From contig DUHK01000024.1 of assembly GCA_013330915.1 (NCBI GenBank), positions 1 to 9,913 of the forward strand: a stretch of DNA of 9,913 bases. The letters are read 5' to 3'. Under the pieces are notes generated by a model. The model was given only the letters and a program-made list of their open reading frames with translations. It made no database searches and was not told the DNA's origin. Of the stretch, positions 5,280-9,913 are shown one piece after another. A program made the translations under genes and the position numbers. Source of the stretch: Methanosphaera sp. (GTDB taxonomy: Archaea > Methanobacteriota > Methanobacteria > Methanobacteriales > Methanobacteriaceae). Positions within the stretch are counted from its first letter, which is position 1, and every line of letters begins with the position of its first letter.

Positions 5280-6263
5280 TTATAAAAATTTAACTTCTTT
5301 AACTTCAAATGATTTTTTAAGTCTTTCCAAATCAATACTACCTGTGTGGTACATTTCACCGGTAACCATGTCATTTACAATAACTTGTGCTGGTGCAAAT
5401 ACTTCTTTAGGTATTTTATAGAAATCTCCGTCTGCTTCTTCAAAGAATTCAAGGAAACTTTTTCCGTAATTTTCTGATGAGGATGATGGTAGGTTTGTTG
5501 CAAGTTCTTCTAAACTTTCACCTTCATCAGGTTCAATGTAGTAGTATGTTCTTCCACCGAAAATGATGGCATCATTGGTTTTACCCATGGCTTTTAAGTT
5601 GTCCGGATCAACAGGTGTTATTGGTGTAATTCCTGCAGCATACGTAATTTTTGTCACATCAAAGTCCATCACTTCATACATTTTATAGATTCCAACTTCC
5701 AAAGCACGACCGGAAATCTGGATGGAACCGACAAGTGATGCTGTAGGTGCTACAAGAATTGTCAGGTTTTCTGTTTTTACTCCACATTCATCTGCAATGT
5801 ATTGTGCAACTTTTTCTGTAGGGAGTTTATTACTTTCTAAGGTTATTACTGCTATGTCAGAATCTTCTGTATAACCTGTTATTTTATAGATTTCATCATC
5901 TTTAAATTTATGTGTTTGTGCTGGACCTGATGCCATTGCAAAGTAGTCGTCAACTTTTATTCTCCATCCGGCTTTTTGTGAACCTAATGTGGTTAATGCA
6001 GGAAAATCTGTTTTGACTTTAACTGCAGGCATTGCCATAATGTCACTTAAGTCTCCTGGAATTGATATGCCCACATCACATATTCCACCTAAACAAACTT
6101 TTGTAAATAGTTCTCCACCTTTGATACTACCTTTGGCATTTACACCACAGTCAATTACCAAAGTTCCGTTTTCCAATGTTGATGCTATTAACTTAAGTTT
6201 GTCAGCATCTGCAACCATTTTATCCGCAATTTTCTTTGCAGCAATATTCATACTTTCGCTCAT
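5280..6263 (-). CDS. mch: Methenyltetrahydromethanopterin cyclohydrolase
   Basis: Cytoplasmic enzyme interconverting 5-formyl-H4MPT and 5,10-methenyl-H4MPT in C1 metabolism of methanogens. The 327 residues match the family: N-terminal MNIAAKKIADKM, CGVNAKGSIKGGELFTKVCL with GGICDVGI (about 59-66), TTLGSQKAGW, FAMASGPAQ, and GSIQISGRALEVGIYKM. Arg186 and Glu189 in GRALE occupy the positions equivalent to the Arg/Glu pair implicated in catalysis in the Archaeoglobus enzyme. A second in-frame ATG lies at codon 5, but AGGAG about 8 nt upstream favours the first ATG at 6261-6263. The gene is separated from thyA by 136 bases containing promoter-like sequence and is followed closely by ribC. No degradation is visible. 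Confidence 0.97.
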   Translation of the reverse strand: MSESMNIAAKKIADKMVADADKLKLIASTLENGTLVIDCGVNAKGSIKGGELFTKVCLGGICDVGISIPGDLSDIMAMPAVKVKTDFPALTTLGSQKAGWRIKVDDYFAMASGPAQTHKFKDDEIYKITGYTEDSDIAVITLESNKLPTEKVAQYIADECGVKTENLTILVAPTASLVGSIQISGRALEVGIYKMYEVMDFDVTKITYAAGITPITPVDPDNLKAMGKTNDAIIFGGRTYYYIEPDEGESLEELATNLPSSSSENYGKSFLEFFEEADGDFYKIPKEVFAPAQVIVNDMVTGEMYHTGSIDLERLKKSFEVKEVKFL

Positions 6264-6309
6264 AAGATTTTCTCCTAAATAATAGTTTAATATTTATCAA
6301 TATTAGTTT

Positions 6310-6375
6310 ATAAGATATATTTTTCCCTAATATTTTATCATAACTTGTTATAACTTTTATTAATAATATATTTTA
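6310..6375 (-). promoter_or_regulatory. Promoter region of mch with box A candidates and a tandem 10-bp repeat
   Basis: Read on the minus strand, AAAATATAT (about 6365-6373) and CTTATAAAC (about 6309-6318) could each be box A. Between them lie two adjacent 10-bp units, AAGTTATAAC (6347-6356) and AAGTTATGAT (6337-6346), identical at 8 of 10 positions. Same-face spacing of one helical turn would suit a repressor or activator. Evidence is pattern only. Confidence 0.4.
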
Positions 6376-6392
6376 TGTTATATCACTAAAAT

Positions 6393-6399
6393 AAAAAAA
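6393..6399 (-). terminator. Oligo-T terminator directly after the thyA stop codon
   Basis: Seven T on the minus strand immediately follow the TAA at 6400-6402, then ATTTTAG. This separates the metE-thyA transcript from mch. Confidence 0.5.
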
Positions 6400-7029
6400 T
6401 TACCATTTCTTTAATATTTCCCTGCATTTGTCCCAGTCATGCTCATATATATGTAGACTCATGGCATGATGAACCATATTCGTTAGTTTGGTATTGGTAT
6501 TTTCTGCAACATAATAACCAACTTCCCTAATACCAAAAAGATTTGGAAAAGTGGCACCGCCACAGTCATTGCTTCTGAAGAAATCCGTCATGAATAACTT
6601 ATCGTCACGGATTAAAAAGGCAATCTCCTGAAGGCAAGGGATTTCATCCACTTTATTATCCTGGATAGGATCAATAGTGATGGCAATTGCACGACGTGAT
6701 TCTCTGCAATTATTTAATTTTTCAATACATGTATCTATCTGGTCTATATCAAAGTATTGTCTTAATCTGTTACCATAGGTGTAAACGAATCCCTGATCGT
6801 TATTCGGGTCCAGTAATTCCTTTTTATATGTTTCCAACCTATCATCATGCCATGGTGAACATTCTGGAATTGTGTCATCATCGGGATTTGTAATTTCAAT
6901 CATGACGTTTTGTAATTCTTTAGTTAAACTTCCTCGTTCATCCCTAACCTCATGACCTTCCTGCATGATTTTTTTTACACAGGTTAGCCACGCATTAGCA
7001 ATATTGTTTGTACGAATAAATTTTGCCAT
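6400..7029 (-). CDS. thyA: Thymidylate synthase, methanogen type
   Basis: Methylates dUMP to dTMP; in methanogens the C1 donor is expected to be a tetrahydromethanopterin derivative, which is known only by inference for most members. The 209-residue protein is shorter than bacterial ThyA (about 264) but keeps the core: catalytic Cys132 in EIPCLQEIAFLIR, the phosphate-binding RSND segment (152-155) followed by CGGATFPNLFGI, and SLHIYEHDW (191-199) matching the substrate-binding His/Tyr region. The N-terminus has YTYGNRLRQYFDIDQID (83-99), matching the YG.RLR segment of the family. The ATG follows the metE stop with no gap and GAAGGA just upstream, so the two are translationally coupled. It ends with a T-tract terminator. 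Confidence 0.94.
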   Translation of the reverse strand: MAKFIRTNNIANAWLTCVKKIMQEGHEVRDERGSLTKELQNVMIEITNPDDDTIPECSPWHDDRLETYKKELLDPNNDQGFVYTYGNRLRQYFDIDQIDTCIEKLNNCRESRRAIAITIDPIQDNKVDEIPCLQEIAFLIRDDKLFMTDFFRSNDCGGATFPNLFGIREVGYYVAENTNTKLTNMVHHAMSLHIYEHDWDKCREILKKW

Positions 7030-8007
7030 TTATAATCCTTCCATTTTAATTTTTTTCAAAATATCAAGCTTTCCTTTACTAATTTCACTAGGTAACATTC
7101 TCATACCGCAATCCGGATCAATAATTATATTGTCCTTCTTAATAATCTTTTTAACATCTTCAACAGTTTTTCGGGCATCTTCCATCTTGTCAACACTTTC
7201 CATTCTTGTATTAACACAACCGATTCCAATCATTTTACCAGAAGTAGAATTCCATTCCTTTTCAAGGGTTTTGATGTTTTGGGACATTCCCGAAAATTCA
7301 AAATCTAAAATGTCAACATTAAACTTCAACAAATCAGACATGACATCTTTTAAATCTCCACAAACATGTAAAATTACTGGAATATCCAATTCTTCACTAA
7401 TTGATTCAACAGCATTTTTTGAAACGTTTATGTCTTCAGCACCTGTGGAAATAAATGGTTCATCTATTTGTATGGCACAAGCGCCTGCCTTTTGTAACTC
7501 TCTGGCTTCAACAAGTAATGCCTTTGATATGTCATAAATAGCGTTTTTTTTCTCGGAATAGAAGTTTTCTATTAGTGATGAATGAATGAGCGTGGTAGGT
7601 CCTGTAATAATTCCTTTAACTCCCTTGTTTTCATGATTGAAAATATCTTCTAAACTGGCATTTAATCTAAATTTATCATCTAAAGATTTTGCAGTTTTAA
7701 AAGCCAGTTGAAAGTCCTTAACAGAGATAGGATGGGCGGCTGGCGTAATTTTTCCCTTAATATATGCAGTGTTGTCTTCAATTTTAAATCCATTAATCTT
7801 GCTTGCAAAAATTTTTACCATATCACCACGAACTTGACCATCACATATTATATCAATATCAGAATCAACAAAAGCTTTAACTGAATTGATGATTGATTTT
7901 TTAAATGGATCAAATAAACCTAAAGATTTGGTGATTTTTTCATTAAAGCCGTCTGCTTTAAAACTATTGGTTGGATAACTACCAACTACTGTTGTGATAA
8001 TACTCAT
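7030..8007 (-). CDS. metE: Archaeal cobalamin-dependent-donor methionine synthase (core MetE family)
   Basis: Transfers a methyl group to homocysteine. Archaeal members lack the N-terminal half of bacterial MetE and do not use methyl-folate; the Methanothermobacter enzyme uses methylcobalamin in vitro, and a methyl-corrinoid protein is the likely donor. The 325 residues form a single UROD/MetE-like barrel. Zinc ligands are visible as His214 and Cys216 in LHVCGD, Glu237 in DFEFSGM, and Cys300 in DPDCGMRM. IDEPFIS (181-187) carries the substrate-binding Asp-Glu, and VVGSYP is at the N-terminus. GGAAGG at 5 nt spacing precedes the ATG. It is the first gene of the coupled pair with thyA. This metE-thyA-mch neighbourhood is also known from Methanothermobacter. 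Confidence 0.93.
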   Translation of the reverse strand: MSIITTVVGSYPTNSFKADGFNEKITKSLGLFDPFKKSIINSVKAFVDSDIDIICDGQVRGDMVKIFASKINGFKIEDNTAYIKGKITPAAHPISVKDFQLAFKTAKSLDDKFRLNASLEDIFNHENKGVKGIITGPTTLIHSSLIENFYSEKKNAIYDISKALLVEARELQKAGACAIQIDEPFISTGAEDINVSKNAVESISEELDIPVILHVCGDLKDVMSDLLKFNVDILDFEFSGMSQNIKTLEKEWNSTSGKMIGIGCVNTRMESVDKMEDARKTVEDVKKIIKKDNIIIDPDCGMRMLPSEISKGKLDILKKIKMEGL

Positions 8008-8070
8008 CTTTTCCTTCCTATAAAGTATGTTAAAAAAGTTTCTATTAATAGTTATGTTAAAAAAAATTAT

Positions 8071-8084
8071 TATATTTATATAAA
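8071..8084 (-). promoter_or_regulatory. Box A of metE-thyA
   Basis: The minus-strand reading TTTATATAAATATA is a near-consensus archaeal TATA element about 65-75 nt upstream of the metE ATG, predicting a leader of roughly 40 nt. It overlaps the T tract that probably ends the preceding transcript. Confidence 0.6.
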
Positions 8085-8088
8085 AAAA
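8082..8088 (-). terminator. Oligo-T terminator of the polytopic membrane protein gene
   Basis: Seven T on the minus strand about 18 nt after the stop at 8107. The run also forms the upstream part of the metE promoter, so termination and initiation signals are packed together. Confidence 0.45.
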
Positions 8089-8106
8089 TAAGTTGAAGGT
8101 GGTTAA

Positions 8107-9189
8107 TTATCTTTTTGTAGTAACAACATTTGCTAACACCATGGCACTTATGAATAAATAAGTTACCAGTGCGGAACCGTTTATTGTCCTTGTGATGATG
8201 AATAATCCCAGTACGGTTTGTGCTATAAATGCTGATAATGAACCTGTCAGTAACGCCTCACGACCAAGATACTTCTTGTTTCCACGTTCACGTTGTTGTC
8301 TGTACTTGTTAAGAACTTTAACTCCGATGAGTATCACTGCAATTATCCATATGACCATAACGATTAGGAAAATGTAACCGAAATCGAATCCGTATCCGAA
8401 AATTCCTGGTAAGAAGTAATCTATAACGTCCTTTTTTGTTACGAGTATACCATAGAATAATGGAAGTGGCAATCCAAACAATGTAACGAAAGTTAAAGGT
8501 AATGATATGTATCCGTCACCATTTCCTATACCTGAATTACCCCAGTATGTTGCATTTGCTGTGTGTCCGAAGAGATTCGTATTTTGAATCACTAATTTAA
8601 CACTTGATAATTGGTTATTACTCATACGATCAATTCTTGCAAGAGGACTTATAATTTCCATTCCTAATAATTGAGATAGTCCTTCCATTAATGCAAAGAC
8701 CAGGATTAAACCGATAACTAAGAGTAATATGCTACGTACATTCAGGTATGAACGTTCTCTTTTGAAATTTTTACTAATTATTAAGAATCCTGCTATTAAA
8801 CCAATAGCCCACATAATTAAGAAATCACGGTGAACGATTGCTCCGAAAAGAGTAATACCAGCAGTAATTAACATTACTAATAATTTTATATTTGAAGTTT
8901 TAGATCCTTGGTCTTCTATCACGGGTATTATCGACCACGACGTTACCACAACCAGTATAGCTAAAGGACCATACGGGTGAGTAAATTCGTGATGATTAAA
9001 CATAGGCAGAATAAGACAAGCTGCATCTATACCGAATAGGACCGTTATTCCCACACCTAATATCAATGATAGAACAAATACTAAACTGAAATTTAGTGGG
9101 ATGAAATTTAATAATAGTAAAACCCCGATGTGTATCAGAATAGCAAATTCTAAAATTAACATTAAGTGACTTGAAGCTATTAATCCCAT
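8107..9189 (-). CDS. Polytopic membrane protein of unknown function
   Basis: The 360 residues are very hydrophobic, with about ten predicted transmembrane helices (approximately 8-28, 34-61, 74-91, 101-119, 122-140, 152-171, 219-240, 259-283, 305-325 and 330-355). A polar loop at about 172-216 (PLARIDRMSNNQLSS, then QNTNLFGHTANATYWGNSGIG) separates helices six and seven and is probably the functional or extracytoplasmic part. A basic loop at 290-301 (KYRQQRERGNKK) is likely cytoplasmic. No transporter or glycosyltransferase signature is recognised. The ATG at 9187-9189 is preferred to the upstream out-of-frame ATG; AAGGA lies about 11 nt before it. It is transcribed alone, between metE and the tRNA gene. 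A role in the cell envelope is possible but unsupported. Confidence 0.85.
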   Translation of the reverse strand: MGLIASSHLMLILEFAILIHIGVLLLLNFIPLNFSLVFVLSLILGVGITVLFGIDAACLILPMFNHHEFTHPYGPLAILVVVTSWSIIPVIEDQGSKTSNIKLLVMLITAGITLFGAIVHRDFLIMWAIGLIAGFLIISKNFKRERSYLNVRSILLLVIGLILVFALMEGLSQLLGMEIISPLARIDRMSNNQLSSVKLVIQNTNLFGHTANATYWGNSGIGNGDGYISLPLTFVTLFGLPLPLFYGILVTKKDVIDYFLPGIFGYGFDFGYIFLIVMVIWIIAVILIGVKVLNKYRQQRERGNKKYLGREALLTGSLSAFIAQTVLGLFIITRTINGSALVTYLFISAMVLANVVTTKR

Positions 9190-9261
9190 GTTTCATCTGT
9201 CCTTAATATTTTTTTATTATATTTTTTTATTATTCAAAGATTAAATTATCTTCAAATTTAT

Positions 9262-9285
9262 TAACTATATTTATATTAATAGTTG
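9262..9285 (-). promoter_or_regulatory. Candidate box A with flanking inverted repeat for the membrane protein gene
   Basis: The minus strand reads TTAATATAAATATAG here, about 75-90 nt upstream of the ATG. Flanking AACTAT (9263-9268) and ATAGTT (9279-9284) are exact complements, so the TATA element sits in the centre of a small palindrome. Assignment is tentative. Confidence 0.35.
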
Positions 9286-9346
9286 ATATTATTAAAATTC
9301 TTTGGTATGGTAAAAAAAGTAATTGCTTGTTATGGAATTAGTATAG

Positions 9347-9359
9347 GTAAAATATATTA
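9347..9359 (+). promoter_or_regulatory. Candidate box A for tRNA-Ala
   Basis: TAAAATATATTA precedes the tRNA by about 32 nt, which would start transcription a few bases upstream of the mature 5' end. A second AT-rich stretch (9371-9386) is closer than usual for box A. Confidence 0.45.
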
Positions 9360-9390
9360 ATCATAAACACATATAATTAATATATACAAT

Positions 9391-9464
9391 GGGCTAGTAG
9401 CTCAGCTTGGTAGAGTGTCGCCTTGGCATGGCGGAGGCCTCGGGTTCAAATCTCGACTAGTCCA
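9391..9464 (+). tRNA. tRNA-Ala (anticodon GGC)
   Basis: A complete 74-nt cloverleaf. The acceptor arm GGGCTAG pairs with CTAGTCC and includes the G3-U70 wobble that identifies alanine tRNAs. The D arm is GCTC/GAGT, and the anticodon arm TCGCC/GGCGG encloses loop TTGGCAT, giving anticodon GGC for GCC and GCU codons. The T arm TCGGG/CTCGA with TTCAAAT loop has an internal pairing of modest quality. The discriminator is A at 9464. The CCA end is not encoded (CTA follows), so it is added after transcription. No intron is present. The 3' end directly meets the stop codon of the opposing DUF354 gene. Confidence 0.97.
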
Positions 9465-9913
9465 CTATTCTTTTTTATTATGATATTCATCATAAGTTCG
9501 ATATATTTGATTTACAATTAATTCTATTAAGTTATCTGTTTTTAAATTAATATCTTCATGATTTTTATATAATAATTCTTTGGATAAACTTATAATTTCA
9601 TCTAATTGTGTTGACCGTTTCATTAGACCTTTATTTATATAATATGTGTCTACAGATAACTGTTTTCCAGGATAACAGGATATGACTGGCGTACCTAACA
9701 ACGCTGCCTCTCTATTCATTGTTCCCCCGGCTCCAATTACCAAATCCGCTTTTTTCATTAGACTGAATGTATCCACGGGTGTTTGAATGATGTGAACATT
9801 TTCAATGTCTTTAAATAATTCTCCCTGGGTCTTAAAACGTGGAATAATTAAGATATCAGCATCATCCTTGAGTGCCTCGACGATAGGTGTTAAAACAGAT
9901 TTTGTACAATCCG
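9465..9913 (-). CDS. DUF354 family (COG1817) glycosyltransferase/epimerase-like protein, C-terminal part
   Basis: The 5' end lies beyond the right window edge; 148 residues are visible. The frame is open to the last base and reads through an internal GTG at 9774-9776 that is not a start. Family marks are the segment ADILIIPRFKTQ, then VHIIQTPVDTFSLMKKADL, and the strong motif VIGAGGTMNREAALLGTPVISCYPGKQLSVDTYYINKGLM. These match the C-terminal, nucleotide-sugar-binding half of GT-B-like DUF354 proteins, which resemble UDP-GlcNAc 2-epimerases. The reaction and substrate are not established; envelope or surface-glycan work is the usual inference. The stop TAG (9465-9467) is adjacent to the tRNA-Ala end, leaving no spacer between these convergent genes. 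Confidence 0.88.
   Translation of the reverse strand, partial: DCTKSVLTPIVEALKDDADILIIPRFKTQGELFKDIENVHIIQTPVDTFSLMKKADLVIGAGGTMNREAALLGTPVISCYPGKQLSVDTYYINKGLMKRSTQLDEIISLSKELLYKNHEDINLKTDNLIELIVNQIYRTYDEYHNKKE
9468..9478 (+). terminator. T-tract terminator of tRNA-Ala inside the opposing gene
   Basis: TTCTTTTTTAT begins 3 nt after the mature tRNA 3' end. On the minus strand the same bases encode the last Asn-Lys-Lys-Glu codons of the DUF354 gene. Confidence 0.6.

Noticed and set aside
6965..7537. Plus-strand 190-codon open frame
   Set aside because: It lies antisense to metE and the thyA start, both of which are clearly real by catalytic motifs; there is no promoter or ribosome-binding site.
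8996..9196. Minus-strand 66-codon frame starting at an ATG just upstream of the membrane protein start
   Set aside because: It overlaps the membrane protein gene in another frame and has no membrane or domain pattern; the downstream ATG gives the long hydrophobic frame.

Overview
The window looks like chromosome of a very AT-rich methanogenic archaeon of the Methanobacteriaceae, most likely Methanosphaera or a close relative. The evidence is an archaeal eL15 ribosomal protein, archaeal RNase P proteins Rnp2 and Rnp3, transcription factor TFS, the methanogenesis enzyme methenyl-H4MPT cyclohydrolase (Mch), a methanogen-type thymidylate synthase, an archaeal corrinoid-type methionine synthase and an archaeal riboflavin synthase. 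Promoters are of TATA-box (box A) type, Shine-Dalgarno sites are of the GGAGG/AGGTG type, and gene ends carry oligo-T tracts instead of bacterial hairpin terminators. The genus is inferred from base composition and gene content only.

Layout, left to right. (1) Positions 1-1334, all minus strand, is an accessory block of unrecognised genes: the 5' part of one gene cut by the window edge, a small two-helix membrane protein, and a 199-codon cysteine- and Ala/Gly-rich protein. The first and third are paralogues in their N-terminal 37 residues. Homology in the third continues upstream of any canonical start codon, which suggests a frameshift, a decayed start or an unusual start. (2) Positions 1335-3445, minus strand, is the operon eL15 - COG1325 exosome-associated RNA-binding protein - rnp3 - rnp2, the first half of the archaeal exosome/RNase P superoperon. 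It stops at rnp2, where other archaea often continue with proteasome and exosome genes. (3) Positions 3446-4433: tfs is divergent from eL15 across a spacer rich in inverted repeats, and is followed by a convergent 115-aa orphan gene. (4) Positions 4795-8007, minus strand, is a one-carbon and cofactor block: metE and thyA are joined stop-to-start, and after a gap with its own promoter come mch and ribC. (5) Positions 8107-9913: a polytopic membrane protein of unknown function, a plus-strand tRNA-Ala(GGC), and the 3' part of a DUF354-family gene whose stop codon abuts the tRNA end.

How the genes fit together. Region 2 couples ribosome and RNA-processing proteins. Region 4 joins enzymes that handle C1 units on tetrahydromethanopterin (Mch), C1 transfer to homocysteine and dUMP (MetE, ThyA), and flavin supply (RibC). 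The most unusual part is the left accessory block, where paired or variable small secreted or membrane-active proteins are possible but not shown. No CRISPR array, insertion sequence or recognisable complete defence system is visible.
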